From contig JASJZH010000003.1 in the NCBI GenBank assembly GCA_037178975.1, positions 5,208,001-5,272,000 on the forward strand: 64,000 bases of DNA. Direction: 5' to 3'. This DNA comes from Oscheius tipulae. Its lineage: Eukaryota; Nematoda; Chromadorea; Rhabditida; Rhabditidae. The notes under the pieces are model-generated. The model saw only the letters and a program-made list of their open reading frames with translations. It did not search any database and was not told the DNA's origin. Shown one piece after another: positions 1 to 14,200 of the stretch. Positions within the stretch are counted from its first letter, which is position 1. Each line of letters starts with the position of its first letter. The position numbers and the translations under genes were made by a program.

Positions 1-588
1 AGAATCCGATGCATATGTTGGAGAAGAGAGGAACCATTGCTGCTTTGGACTTGTGCCAGTTGGATTCAACTCCAACTGTTCAGAACGGAGCTCCCACGGC
101 AGCTACTATGAACGCTTGTTCATGTTCCAGTGAGACTGTTCCTTCTGAACTGCCTAGGCAGCCACCGCATCTTTGTACAAGTACCAGTCTCGACACTATT
201 GTAAGTACAGCTTGGGACAGAAAAACTGAATAGACTCAGGTGAAAGCTCAGCCGTTCCTCCAACGACATTCGGCTGGAGTGTCCCGGAGGCAGAGTCGGG
301 TTCTCTCGAATCTTCAGTCGAAACGGAAACGGAGTAATTCTCTCACTAATTACAACAAGAGGTAAGACAGAATTCACTCTCATGAAACAAAATTACTGTA
401 GACCTGGGTCCGTTTCTTTACCACCGTCCGCCAGACAGACTCCATTGCGATTCGGAGAGGACAGTTCTCTCGGGTCCTCAGAGTCACATTCTTCCGTTGC
501 TCGAAGCGAGGATTTCTCTCAAGACTATGTAGCTGAGGAAGACGAGATCTCATCCAGTTGGTTTTCTCTGATTTCCTGTCTTAATTAG
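1..588 (+). CDS. 3' end of an unidentified gene with a Ser-rich tail (partial, cut by left edge)
   Basis: I do not recognise the protein. Three exons fit together: up to 200 (reading frame starting at base 3), 252-361, and 402-588 ending in TAG. Donors are gtaagta at 201 and gtaagac at 362. Acceptors are ctcag at 251 and gtag at 401. The junctions are phase 0 and phase 2 and join cleanly. The visible 158 or so residues contain a Cys-containing patch (NACSCSSETVPSELPRQPPH), a basic Arg/Ser stretch (NLQSKRKRSNSLTNYNKR) and an acidic Ser-rich stretch (DYVAEEDEISSSWFS) before the C-terminus SLISCLN. This looks like an intracellular regulatory tail, such as the end of a channel, transporter or signalling protein, but that is inference. 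The gene converges tail to tail on the mua-3 homologue, with about 750 bp between the stop codons. Confidence 0.6.
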
Positions 589-1341
589 AATGCAGGTCAA
601 CTTCTCCTGAACACTTCTCTGAGTGTGTCTCCTGCTCCAGTTCCTTTCTGTCCAGCCCCATCTCCGAACCCTTATATGGCGTGGCGAAGTCGACCAGAGG
701 AAGAAGACATGGACTGTGACTGATGAGAGATACAAGACGAACACGTTTGTCAAAGCTTTACGATTGAGTGTATGGGTCCCACCTTGCCATGTCCAAAAAT
801 AAATGAATTTATTATCACTAATTGGACATGTATTGTTATCACCGAATCGTTTGGTAGAGGGATATGAAGTTACGAAAGATAAAGGGGCTATGAGCAATAT
901 TTGAGGGCAAATTTGGGCAAAAAGGGGAGATTCAAAGGGAAGCCGAGGCTTCTATGGCGACTCGTAAGACTCTCTTCTTTTCAGTGTTTCACTACGGAAC
1001 TACTTGTTCTCGTCGTGACCATCTGAACAGACTTGTTATAATGATTGAGAGTATCGTATTACCTCTTTTTTATATTTTTCCGTGGCACCTCCAGCATGAG
1101 GCTCGAAATTGTGTGATTCGGTTACCCGCGTGCGCTTATCTCCCGTTTCGACTTCCACGTCCGTCTCTTGGTCCTACACTTTGTCCTTAGTTTTACTTTA
1201 AAGATACTTACCGAGGTATACTCTTCGACTTCTCTGTTTTCCGAAGAATGATAGGCACTTCTGCCAGCTGCCCGTCCAATTGAGAACTCGGCAACACTCT
1301 CACCCCGTTCCCGTTCTTCCAACTGACCCTAGAACATCAAG
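589..1341. other. Convergent intergenic interval
   Basis: This interval lies between the stop codon of the left-edge gene and the stop codon of the mua-3 homologue. The short ORFs in it have no splice support or recognisable motifs. I see no gene here. Confidence 0.5.
798..803 (+). terminator. Candidate polyadenylation signal AATAAA for the left-edge gene
   Basis: AATAAA lies about 210 bp downstream of the TAG at 588, in AT-rich sequence. No closer canonical hexamer is visible. Confidence 0.35.
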
Positions 1342-2210
1342 TTATTTATTTATTATATTCAAAGAAACCTTGAGAACTGCAGCTCCGGAAGAGTTGTAGG
1401 CTCCACTGTTAATTTGCGCAGCGGAGCTGGCGTACTCACCACTCTCCCTTAGATGGCTTCTGGCTCCGTAAGTGCTTTCATAGGCAGAAGAAGATGCTTC
1501 CGTGGCCAGCGCTGAGGACCCTCCTCTGGTAGTCGAGGTCGTGACAGTGCTGTCTCCGGGATAGACATGGGTTTCGGCCTTGGTACTGAATACATTTCCA
1601 GATGCATCAGTGATGGTTGTTGTCTTGATCTCCTTCACGTTGACATCAGTCGTAACTCTTCTTTCGACCTCCTCGATCGTGTATCCACTGGACGCAGTGG
1701 ACATACCGTCGAAGGACTCGTTGTTGTGGGCGCCTTCCAGATGAGCTCTTGGAATTCTCACGGCTCCTTCGTCAAGGAAATGGTCTAGACGAGCTACTTC
1801 CATGTTCGAGGTCGTGACAGCTGCTCCGGTGGCTCCGGCCTTCAGTTTGGCTCTCGGAATTCCAATGTCGGGATAGTACTCGTGACCAGCAGCACTCATT
1901 GCAGAGAACTCTGCTCCACTTTCCGAACTAGAGGATCCTTCGAGAGTCGACCAGGGCCATGCTCCACCTCGTCTATAACCGAACGCTCCGCCTCCAGCTG
2001 CTCCTCTCGCTCCGAAGCAATGACACTTGGTACAGAGATAAAGCAGACAGCAGAGAGCGAGCAGAAGGAACAGAAGAGCGAGAAGGATCAACAGGATCAG
2101 ACTTGCGTTCGATGGAGCCACCTGGCAAAATTCTCCAGCCCAGCCGTCACTGCAAACACAGGTGATGTTTCTCGTCTGGGTGTTATGCACGCAGTCGCCG
2201 TGGGAGTTAC
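1342..2210 (-). other. mua-3: mua-3 last exon: final EGF, transmembrane helix and cytoplasmic tail
   Basis: The exon completes the last EGF (CNSHGDCVHNTQTRNITCVC), then has a helix of about 22 residues (LILLILLALLFLLLALCCLL) followed by the Cys-rich stop-transfer YLCTKCHC. The roughly 230-residue cytoplasmic tail is rich in Gly, Ser, Thr and Ala, including YDSTY-like and TTSTTRGGSS stretches. It ends at NIINK, with the stop at 1342-1344. A complement of AATAAA overlaps the stop codon at 1343-1348. Confidence 0.85.
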
Positions 2211-5200
2211 CTGGAAATTAGACATATTGACAAAAGCAGACAAAGGCTTACACATATCACACAAGAGTGCTCCACAGACTCGTCCAGGCTCATCAGGATT
2301 TCCATCGATGTATCCGTCAGGACACTTGCAGGTGTATCCGATGGCTCGGTCGATACATTGAGCCACCCCAGAGCAGTTCGTCAAGCCGAGAGCACACTCA
2401 TCCACGTCTCTCACGTGCATACAGAGAACATCCTCACTGAGTCCGACCATTGTCCTCTTCTCACTCTTTCTGATGTCCATGAAGCCGGGATCACATTTGC
2501 ATTCAGCCTGCTGTTCCATGTTCTTACAAGTTGTGTTCGTCGGACAGAAGTTGACGTCGCTGCAGTAGTCCAGGGCACAGATGGATCCTAAACCCCGCCC
2601 TGTTAGATTTACGAAAACAGAATACCTGGAACAGCTCCAGGCGGGGAAGAGTCAGAGAAGGATGGCAGACATTCGCACTTGTACAGATGGTCCAAGTCGA
2701 TGCAGCGAGCATTCTCGGAACACTCGTTATCCTCTTTCCTCTCACATTCATTGAAGCCGTGAGTTGGAAGGCATTTCTTTCCAGGATCCATCGGATTCAG
2801 ATCACGGAAACCACCTCCGCATTCACAACGATAAGTACGGGATCCAGTCTCGATACACTTGGCCAGAGGATGACAGTCACTCTGAATAGAGAATCGTAGA
2901 AGGAAGGACGAAAAATGTTACCTTGAAACAAGGCTTGAAAGGATCGGGTTGATACTCATTGAGATACAGACCACTATCTCCGACCTGGTATCCATTTCTG
3001 TCAATGATGTAGCGGATCAACTGATAGTAGACATCGGAGGGAACTCTGACAGCACCTAAAGATGAAACTGTAGATTGCTATAATATGACTATACCTTTTC
3101 TAAAGTGAACTGTCGTATTAAAGAGCAGTCCACTCTCCCAGCTGCCATTCATCATTGCCGGATTCTGGATATCATTGACATCGGCACTGACAAAGGCGTT
3201 TTTCAGAGATGTGTGAGGGTAGCATCCACCGACTCCTTCTTCCAAGTTGTGAGCGAAAGTTTTGTACATGAAGTCTTGAGGATTGGCGAAAGAGTCGTTG
3301 TAGACGAGATTGGACTTTTCTTTTCTTGCAACAAGTAGAGGAATCGTCCATGACTCTACAGCGTGACAGATGTCATTCGAACTGGCTCGTCTCATTCCAT
3401 CTGGACAGCCACAGACCGATCCGGCAATGCATACTTCGCCAAGTTGGCTCTTACAGTTGGCTCCGCCACAGTTTCCAATAGGTTCGGCCTCTCGACATGG
3501 GTTCAATTGATCGAAATCGTCAGCAACGCGAAGAGAACCACCTCCAATGACCAAGTTTGTTCGTTGGAGCGAGGCACGAGTCTCCTTCCACAGCTCACAC
3601 TCGTCCACAGGCTCGCGTGTCTCCTTTGTTGTTTGGACGTTGTACTTGAAGAGGATCCCATCGGGCCAAGAGCTAAAGTGGTCGTAAGATAGCTTCTCAG
3701 TTGGCTAACCTGTTGACAGTCTTGGGATGAGTGACATACTCGACCCGCGTGTTAACGTATCGAGGAGCGTAAGATGTGCCTCCTATCGTTCTTGCCATGT
3801 CTTTCTGAAATATCTTTTTCGTAGCTTCTTACTCACAACATACCTGGAACTTGTCCACGATTTCAACGTAAGGCGGCGAGCTTTTGGATCCGAACTGACT
3901 CGAGTACATGAGAGGGTTGTTGTCTCTTGTGAGAACCCGGATCTGGAGAGGTGTCTCGACGACAGGCTGACATCTTCCATTCTCAGCCGACCTTCCTTCT
4001 CCTGGCTTGCAACCACAAGTGGTTCCGCCGATACAGACCTCATTTCTGGCGATAGAGCAATAGCTTCTTCCACAGAGAACACCTTCATTTTGAGGGAACT
4101 CTTGTTGGGGACGAATGGTCGTGGCAGCAGGAACTTCGATTTCGAACTCGACGCAGACACGACCAGGCTCTCTCGGATTGGGTGACTCGTCGTAAAATCC
4201 AGTTCTACAGCTACAAGTGAATCCATCGTCCAGGTCTCTGCACTCAGCATTACGATCACAGTTGTTCAGTTTCGGATCGAGACATTCGTTCAGACGACAG
4301 ACTCGTCCAGGTGAACCGGCAGGTCCTTCATCTCTGTACGGAGTTCTGCATCGACAGTCGTATCCTCCAGGACGATCAATACACTGGGCGTTTCTATCGC
4401 AATCGTTGAGATTCGGAGAGTCGCACTCGTTGATAATGAAACTGCACTGGGTTCCAGGCTGGGCCGGATTGTCGTCATGATATCCAGATCTGCATCGGCA
4501 TTCATAGCCATTCTCCCGGTCAAGACAGTCAGCAAATCTTGAGCAAGTATTGAGCGAAGGATTGGCACATTCGTTGATCCTGGCCACGCACAACCTTCCA
4601 GGTCTCCTCGGATCCGGAGACTTGTCCATTGTGTTGATCGGACAACGACAATTGAATCCTTCAGCTCTATCCTCACAAACTGCTAGTTGATGACAGTCGT
4701 TCAAAGATCTGCCGAGACACTCGTTGACCATCTCCATACAGATTCTTCCAGGCTTGCGGTCCTTGTTGGGAGAGCGATCCAAGTATCCGTCTCGGCATCT
4801 GCACGTGTACTTATCGGCTCCACCAACTTCACTGCAGATAGCAGCAGCATGACAGTCGTTCTGAGTATTGTCCAGACAGATTGGTGTGGCTTGGACACAC
4901 ACTCTTCCAGGTTTGCGAAGGGAATCGGGTGACTTGTCCTCGTAGCCTTGGAGACATTCACAACTGTAGTCTTGAGCTCCGAGGGCTCGACAAGTAGCCG
5001 CTTGATGACAGTCATTTCTCTCCGGGTCTTGACAAGGATGTCTTGGGGGAGGGGTTGGAGGAGGAGGCGGCTCACAGACTCTTCCCCGGTTGTTCGGATC
5101 CGGAGAACGGTCGATCAAGCCACGAGCGCACTCGCATCGATAACCACGAGGTTCGTCGTAGCAGATGGCATGTCGAGAACAAGTATTAAGCTTGGGGTCA

Positions 5201-8200
5201 CGGCAGGCATTGTCTAAAGACATATGATTTTTAAGAAATTCAAAAACAATTCACTTCTAACACAGATGCGTCCCTTCTGCGGTCCGGGAGACTGATCGAT
5301 GTAGCCTTGGATACAGGTACATCTGTATTGCATTCCTCCTAGCGGTTCACAAATGGCTGCAGAACTGCACTGATGGTCAGGAGGACAGACTTCGGGAGCG
5401 CTACATACTCTTCCTGGTTGACTGGCCAAGTTGGGAGATCGATCCACATAGCCTTCCTTACATTCGCAAGTATATCCCTCCTCCAGATCGCGACAGTCGG
5501 CTTGAGAACTGCAGGTATGTCTTCCAGTAGCACACTCGTCCACCAGACGCACACATACTCTTCCCGGTCTTCGAGATCGATCGGGGGACCTGTCCAACGA
5601 GCCAGCCGGACATTCGCAAGAGTAAGACTGCTCGTTATCCCTACAGACGGCATTCGGATCGCAGTCGTTCTTGCCCGTCATGCACTCGTTTTCGACTGTA
5701 ATTGTCTATTGTTTGTGGGCAGAACTGAAAACTTACAGAGAAGACAGACTCTTCCTGGGAAGGCGGGACTGGGGCTGATATCCTTGGAGTTGGCTGGGCA
5801 CTGGCATTCGTAAGAATCGGTGGTGTCTCGGCAACGAGCATTGCGATCACAGTCGTTCAGTTTGGGATCCAGACACTCGTTGATCACTGAAATCACTTTG
5901 TTGCTCGTAAGTTGTCTGTACTCACATCGCTTGCATGATCGTCCCTTGAGAGTTGGAGAAGGCGAGACGTCGATGAATCCGTTCATACATTCGCATCTGT
6001 AGCCTTCCTCCTCATCGATACATCTGGCGTTTCTGTCACAGCTGTTCATGTTTGGACTTCTGCACTCGTCGATCATCTGTTTGCAAATCCTTCCAGGTCT
6101 TCCGTGAGATCTGTCCATAAAGCCTTGGAGACATTTGCACTCGTAACCCTCATCGAGATCAATACACTGAGCATTTTGATGACAGTCGTTTAGATGTGGG
6201 AACTGACATTCGTTGACAGCTAAAGAGGTATTGGAAGGCACTCAATCGATCTGCTTACTAGGTTTGCACATTCTGCCAGGCTTCTCTCCAAAATCTTTGT
6301 AGCCTTGCCTACAACGACAACTGTATCCAACAGCCATATCAATACATTCAGCTGCTGGATGACAATCGTTGAGTTGAGGGAATTCACATTCGTTGATGAT
6401 CGAACAAGAGCCAGATCCGTCCCGCTGGTAGTTGAATGGACACATACACTTAGGAACTCCGTTCTGGAGACGACAGACCTGGAACTTTATGCCTACTCTT
6501 GAAAATAGTCAACCCACCTCATTGAGATGCCTCTTACACTGATTTGGCCCATCGACTCTGCATTCCGATGGAGGAGGAGTAGGACGAGGGACACAGAGTC
6601 TTCCAGGCATGCTGACTCGGTTCGGTGACTCATCCAAGAATCCGTTTCTGCACTGACAGGTGTATCCTTGAGGCAAATCTTGACAGTCAGCATCCTGATG
6701 GCAATCGTGTTTTCTCAAACGGCACTCGTCGATCAGGGCGGGTCGACAGATTCTTCCCGGACGACGAGAGACATCCGGAGACTCGTCCACAAAGTCGTCT
6801 CTGCATCGACAGGTGAATGACTCTTGTGTGTCGATACAATCAGCGTTGGAAGAACAGTCGTGTCGGTTGGATGTGCATTCATTAATTCGAAGAAGACAAC
6901 GACGACCAGGGCGATTGACTGGATCCGGAGAAAGATCGATATAGGTGGAAGGACAGGAACACATGTAGCTGTCCTCAGTGTCAGTACAGGTGGCCTCTCT
7001 CGAACAGTCGTTTTGACCAGTTGCGCATTCGTCAATCACTGAAAATTGAATGAAGTTTCCAAGCAAATGCAGATACTCACATCTCTTGCACTTTCTTCCA
7101 GGCCGGTTGGTGCGATCGAAGCTCACGTCGAGATAGTTGATGGCGCATCGGCAAGAGTACGAGTCGGGAGTATCCTCGCATATTCCTCCATCCCGAGAAC
7201 AGTCGTCCAGTCGCATAGCACACTCATTTTGAACTGAAACCAGATGTATTCCCATTTAAAAAATAGATTTACGTGGCTTGCAGAGTCTTCCAGGCTTGAT
7301 TCGGATGTTCGGAGAGATATCCAAGAATCCTTGACGGCATCTGCACATGTACCCATCATCGGTATCCGTACAAATGGCTCGATCTGGAGAGTCGCAGTCA
7401 TTGAGAGTCGGATTGTCGCATTCAGGAATGACCGGAATACAGACTCTTCCCGGTCGAGTGAGACTTGGACTCTTATCCTTGAACCCTGGGGGACAAGCAC
7501 AGGAATAGTCGTCGTCTCCGATCTGAATACAGCGGGCATTTCTGTCACAGTCGTTGTGGCCGGGCTGACATCTCTCGTTCGTTTTGACTGAAATCAACAT
7601 GTTACTGTCGAGCCAAGAAAACCTACTCTGTTCACAACGACGTCCGGGGTTCCTGAACTCGTCAGCGTCAACAAATCCAGCCTTGCAAACACAGGTGTAG
7701 GCTTCGACTGTATCGATGCACATGGCATTGCGATCGCAATTGTTCAGATTCGGACTGGCACATTCATTCACGAGCTCCTTGCAGACAAGACCCGGTGCAC
7801 TGAACAACTTGTTTTCAGAGAATGAAAAGAGTCACCTCTGCGGATTGGGAGAGTAATCGACAGTTCCTGGCTTACATCTACAGACATAGCTGTCGGGAGT
7901 ATCTGTACAGATGGCCAATGGGGAACAGCGATGACTGCCGTCCAGACACTCGTTCTGTTCAGCAACACAAAGTCGTCCTGGTCTTCGAACTTGGTCAGGA
8001 GAGCGGTCTATGAAGCCACCAGGACAGGCGCAGAGATATCCGTCGTCAGTGTCGATACAAACTGCCGATCTGTCGCAATCGTGCTCACCGATCAGACATT
8101 CGTTCTTCACTAAAGTTTGTAGCTACTTTGAACTCTTTCATAAACAACTTACAGCAGATTCCAGTGACAGGGTGTCGCTTCTCTCCTCGAGCACATTGAC

Positions 8201-11200
8201 AAGTGTAGAAAGCTCCATGTGGAAGACACACTTCTCGTTTGCGAGAGTCACAATTGCCTGGCTGATTAGGAATGCACGATCCTGGAAGAAAGTTTGTTTT
8301 AGTTAATTAGCACCACTTAATTAACCTGGATATGAACAGAGTCCTTTTAGATTTCGCTCGAATCCAGTTTGGCACTCGCAGACGTAGTGTCCTGTTCTGG
8401 CTCTACTACAGATCTCATTCTCACGACAGCGAGCTCCACCATTGCGACAGTCGGGATCCTGTTGAGGAGCTATGTGAATCTCCTTGATCGAGACACAGAA
8501 TCCAATGCGGTAGTCTCTCTTGTAGCCATCGGGACAGGCACAACGGAAGTTGTGGTATGGGGTGACGAGACATTCTTCCGGAGCGATACAGCTGGTCAAA
8601 AGTTGAGGGTTGCAGGCAGAACCTCCACAGACCCGAGTGACAGGATGGCGTTCAAACCCGTCGGGACAGACGCATCTGCTGACTCCGTTCTCTTCGACAC
8701 AAAGTTCGTTGAGAGTACGATCACAACCAGTCTGGGTTCTGGCATTACATGCTCCTTGAGGAAGAGTCTCTTGTCTGACAGGAGAAGGACAAGCAGCTTT
8801 CTGGATCATGGAACGGAGTCGAGTGTCCAGATCCTTGAACTTGTCGACGTAGAACCATCTGCTGGGAGAGCCAGCAATAGCTTCAAGCTCGCTAGCCAAC
8901 ACATGATCAGTTACTCCAATGGCGAAAGTGTTGATGCTCAGTTTCCTGGCAGCAGCTGCTGGAGCAGTCACGTTGTCCTGTGAGCGTCCATCTGTCAGAA
9001 CAATAGCCACTCGAGCAATGTCCGGACTCTGTGGTCTGGCTCCACGTCTCTCACTGAATCCTTCCGAAACCATGTGCTGAATGGCAGCTCCAGTTCTGGT
9101 CAGTCCGGTAAGATACTGAGTTTCGGTGATGGCTCTAAGCAGAGATCCCTTGTCAATATGTTGTCCCAAGTCGAATTCATGTCTGATCTGGTCAGAGTAC
9201 TGAATGAGGCCGACTCTCGTCTGGTCAGGACCAATTTCGAACAACTCGACGAACTCGCGAACGAATCGAAGCACCTCGTTCTTAAAGACGTAGGATCCAA
9301 TAGAACCACTTCCGTCGATGAGAAAAACGAGATCGGTCTTCTGTTTAGGACAGGTAGTCTGGACGGTACAGACTCGACCAGGAGGTAGGTTGGCTGAAGA
9401 AGAGACGTCCACGAATCCAGTGTAGCACTGAAAGGGATTGTGAGTCTGGATAACTCCTGTCTTACCTGGCAAGTGTATCCGTCGGGAAGATCAATACAGT
9501 CTGCGTTCTCATCACAAGTGTTCAATGTGTTGACTGCACATTCGTTGCTAGCATTCGAGCATTTTCTTCCGGGAGGCAGTCCACTCTTCGAGGAGACATC
9601 CACGTAACCGGATAAACACTGACAGGCATATCCATTAGTAGCATCGATGCACTTGGCAAATGGAGAGCAAGTGTTGTCGGCTGTAGCACACTCGTTAATT
9701 ACTAAATTTGGTCTTATTCGAATTATTCAATCAAAGTTACATTCTTTACAGACTCGGCCAGGTCTTCGCTCTAAATCTCTGGACATGTCGATGTAGCCCG
9801 GTCGACATTGACAGGTGTAACTATCGAACATGTTCAGACAGACGGCATTTCGGTCACAGTCGGTCGTTCCGGAACATGCGGAGAAAACTGAAAAGAGGTC
9901 TGTAATCAGCCCCGCGAGGCATTCCGATTAACCTATGCATCCTCGCCCTCTTGCGGACCAATTAAGGTCATCTCCGAGAGAGAGAACTCACCTTTACAAG
10001 ATCCATCGTTGTAGCGGAAGGAGTGCTCATTACACTGACAAGAGAATAGTCCGCGTTGCATTCTGTCCGTACAGACTTCGTTCGATCCACAAGTATTTCT
10101 CCTCTTCGGGTCACATTCGTCCAGTTGAAGACTGGTGGTCAACTCGCTCTGGACAAGCTTCTCGACAGGCTTTCTACAGACTCTTCCAGGATAGTGCGTA
10201 GCATTGGGAGATGCATCCACGTAGCCTGTCCGACAGCTACAGATGTATCCCTCCTTGGCGTCCTCACAGATCGCGTTGTCGGAACAATCGTTGAGTCGGG
10301 AAGAGAGACATTCGTTCACAGCTTCGATACATTTTCTTCCTGAAGTAATATTTTTTAGTGGAAAACAGAGGTGCACCTGGAAGTCTGTTGTACGAGGCAG
10401 AGACATCGGCGAATCCTGGTCTACATTGACAAGTGTACGACTCTTCCGTGTCCATGCAGACTGCGTTCTCGTGGCAGTCAACATGATAGCGTTCTTTGTT
10501 CGAGCACTCGTTAATCCTCGGCTTACAGATTCGTCCAGGCTGGCCGGACTGAGAGATGTCAGCGTATCCTGACAGACACTTGCAAGTGTATCCTTCGGCC
10601 AAGTCTATACATTCCGAGTTGGCTCCACAAGTATTCAACTTCGGATGTTGACATTCGTTTATGGCGAGACAACGGCCGTCAGGTAGACGAGAATATCCAG
10701 AAGCACATCGACATTTGTAGTTGTTGTTGACGAAGACACAGACCTAAAGAAGTCCCTCTAACCCAGAAATTCATATCTATACCTCGCTCTTCCTCTGATC
10801 GCAACTCATCGGATCTGACACATCGCACTCCGGGGGGTCTGGTGCCGCTGCTAAAACTGCCCTCTTTATGGCCTCAGTCCCCAATAACCAACCTCTAACG
10901 CAGACTCTGCCGGGCTGTCTTGACGAATCAGGAGATTCGTCTCTGTAACTGTCATGACAGCGGCAAGTGAATCCGTCGGCGGTGTCGATACAAGAAGCAT
11001 GACGAGAGCAATCGTGTTGGTTCGAGGCGCATTCGTTGATTACTTGACGACAGACACGGCCATTTGGACGACCGTGTTGGCGAGAAACATCCACGTATCC
11101 AGAGACACATTGGCACATTGGACCGGCAGGAGTCTCTCGGCATTCTGCTTCTGGGGCACAGTCGATGTTCGCACACATGTCCACTGAAAGCGTCTTTCTC

Positions 11201-14200
11201 TTTACGGAGTCTGCGCGGTAACCAGTCGTCTTTCCTCACTAATTGACGCAGACAAACTTACCCTTTCGGCATGTTCTTCCAGGGCTGCGAAGTTTGTCCT
11301 GAGAGACGTCTGTCCAGCCGGAGTTGCATCTGAAAGTTACTTTTTTTCGTTGGCAGCCTGTCCAGCTAGAACATCTTTGACTAATTGTTCCTCGAAGTGA
11401 AAAGTGACCAGACCAGAAGGACGAGTGGACAAAAGAGGCAACAAATGGACGCGGGCATATTAGGGAAGTGGAAATCTCTCACCTGCAGGTGTATCCTTCC
11501 ATTGTGTCGATGCATTCGGCATTCGAATCGCAGGTGTGGGTTCCAAGGGCACATTCATTAACCACTGAAATCTGACTGTTCTTTTCCCGAAATATCTTCC
11601 AGAAATCCGTCCCACTTGAACCGACGAGAAAGGAAGCGCTATCTTGCCCGGCGGCACACCTAAGGAACAGATTCAGCTGGAGATTAAGAGGATATTGACC
11701 GATTTGGGCCTCTCACTTTCGTGTTTTCTTTTTTGGAAATCATGAGTCAACAATCGAGCCAGGGAGAAAATTGGACAGGACAATTAGCCATCTCGCTCAC
11801 TACCCGCTTCGGAACAATTTTTCCGGGGATTACTAGACTATTTTCCTCCAGAACAACTGTGTCTTGAAGAAATACAAAATTACTGGAATCGAAGTAACTC
11901 GGGACAAGTGGTTATTTCCGTTAGCGAATAGACAGTCAGTTTTTCTCAAAAGTTGCGTTTGCATTCGAATTCTCCTACCATAGATCTCTTGGAAAAAGCG
12001 TCTCTCTCGTCCACGGAGGACGTTCCCCCGGAGGGCATAATGAGACCGGTCGGTGTCCCCCCGAGTAGACGCCAATCCTCCTGACCCTTTCTCCCGGCAT
12101 CTTCCCACCTGTTACCAGACAGAGTGAAACTTTTCTCAAGGTTTACAAGGATTGCTAGCAATTGACGGACTGACTAAAAGCTCCTCGAAACAACCGGTTC
12201 CGGCCTGTTTTGGATTTCGAAAAGTCGCGACAGGCGCTTTCTTCTTTGTGTGGGTTATCAGTCAGAAGTTTTTAGGGCAAATTGGGCCGATGGGCGCGCA
12301 AAGGGAGGTCAAGGCAGTGAAAAATTGCGGTGTGGGAAAGCTGGGATGATGATGAGATTGTCAAATGCTATTGAAATAAGAAACAGGTGAAAAGAAAGAG
12401 CTTTCAAAAAGGATGGCTAAGAGAATATGTGACTGAAGTAGCTCGAAAAGTCTCAAAAAATTGATCACTGATCCGCGATCCCATTTCCCGTTCTTGTGCT
12501 TTCTCGACAAAGAAAACCCGACTCGAGCGTACTGAAACCTTGTGAAGTTTCCCGCCAGAGCCAATTCAAGTTCATGAAAAAGTGCACTTTGCGGTCAGGA
12601 TAAAGTCGGAAAAGGGTTAAATAATCCGAGAATATAGAAAGATTAGGAATAACTTCGGACCTCGAAGACATTTCCGTCCCGGCTGTCGTTTGTCCGGTGA
12701 GGCGTCGACTGTTCCTCTTGGGCATTGACACTGAAGTCAAGTTCGTTTGATAGAGTAAGAGTAAAAGATACCTGAAAGTAGCCTGGCTGTTCTGAGGCAC
12801 ATTCGGCTAGCGAATCGCAGTCGTGCAGAGAGTAGTCATTGCAGGGATTTGAGCCTAAACGATAAGGATCAGAAGGAAAGAAAAGAGGATAGAAAGCCAG
12901 AACTGAATGAGGCGGACTTACTGAAGCAGGGTGTCTTTTCTGAAAATTACCTAATGATAATGTTGTTCCTGTGAATAGGACGAGCCCCGTAAAGAGACGC
13001 AGCAGCCACATTCGTGGAGGAAGCGCCGCGACTCCTAGAGGGGCGGGACTGTGTTGCGCGGGTCTAAGCGCCGGCGGCCCATTTACGGAAAGCTGTTCCC
13101 GTAACTGTTTAGTTGAGGACGAGAAACTCACGTAAGGGACGCGAACAGTTCTGTCCAGGAGACTGCGGGTTCATGTCAACCAGACCCTCACGACACATAC
13201 AGACTATGTTTCCGGTGTTGGTAGCCAGACATTGAGATGTCTCTTCGGGACATCCTTCACAATCGACCGACACTAAAAAAAGACTTTTTGTTCTCAAGTT
13301 TGGGAGAGAGAATGGACGTTTCTGACTCATGGTCGAGAATTCTTCTTCCCCAGTTGACCCGATCATGGAACATTTGCGAAATCACATCCTGGGGTTCATA
13401 GGGGTTTGAGATGTTAACCTTGGGTCAAGCAATTTATTTCTTTTACTATTGATATTCCTGTACTGTATCCAAATGGTGTATGAAATGTACTTCTATAATT
13501 TCCCATTGACGGGCTGTTCTTTTGGAGCTACCGAAGCGCACATTCTTATGCCACATCCACCAATCTATATACCCATCTCTTTCTCTTGTTTCTGTTTCAC
13601 TGTTGCATTTTCTCTTCTTTACAAATTGTGGTTAGCGGTGTCAAACTAGCTAATTGGAAGCCCCGCGGTCACTTTTTGCTATCTCATTCGGGGACTGTTG
13701 TGATTAGCCTTTAGACACGAGCTAATTGCGCAATATTTCTCTTCTCCTCTTTTTCGTCGAGGACGGGTTTTCAATAAAAGTTCGATTTCTCTCAGTCGCC
13801 GATCTGTAACTACCACCTGTCGACCTTCTCTTTCTGTCAAATTTCTTCAGGCTGGTAACTCTCACTCTCCCTCAGAAAGACGAAATTCGTTACACAGAAT
13901 GGCTGCTATTCAAATGACCGCCAGTTCTAAGCGGCGGTCAGCATCCGCCAGCCAGTCGTTTTTCGACTGATAGCCGGTCGGGATCCTGTGGGCGTGGTCG
14001 AGAAATACAGGGTCACGGCCAGAAGGCTCGGGCAAGAACAGCGGATAACGAACAGCTGGCTTGAGGGAGAAAGTTTTCCGGTTCCCCGGGAGTCTTATTG
14101 TTAGATTTGGGAACGAGTCAAAAGGTATTTTTCTACTTGTAATTCACTAAACTTTGAATATTAGAGCCGGATTGATCAACCCATTTTCGAGGTTTGGTAT

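Noticed and set aside
60-230. PDGF/VEGF-like RCGGC motif on the minus strand
   Set aside because: The frame breaks almost at once, no further cystine-knot cysteines follow, and the plus strand has a better-supported spliced gene here.
5373-5813. Plus-strand 146-codon ORF in the EGF region
   Set aside because: Mirror of repetitive EGF coding sequence; no splice or motif support.
8369-8983. Long plus-strand ORF opposite the vWA exon
   Set aside because: It is antisense to a strongly supported exon with clear domain motifs; a codon-use shadow.
11833-12564. Minus-strand ORFs within a 1.1-kb mua-3 intron
   Set aside because: No recognisable motif, and the flanking exons join perfectly when this stretch is removed.
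12643-13131. 162-codon ORF covering parts of mua-3 exons 13 and 14
   Set aside because: It runs through two clear introns; only the exon portions (12661-12730 and 12772-12854) encode EGF sequence.
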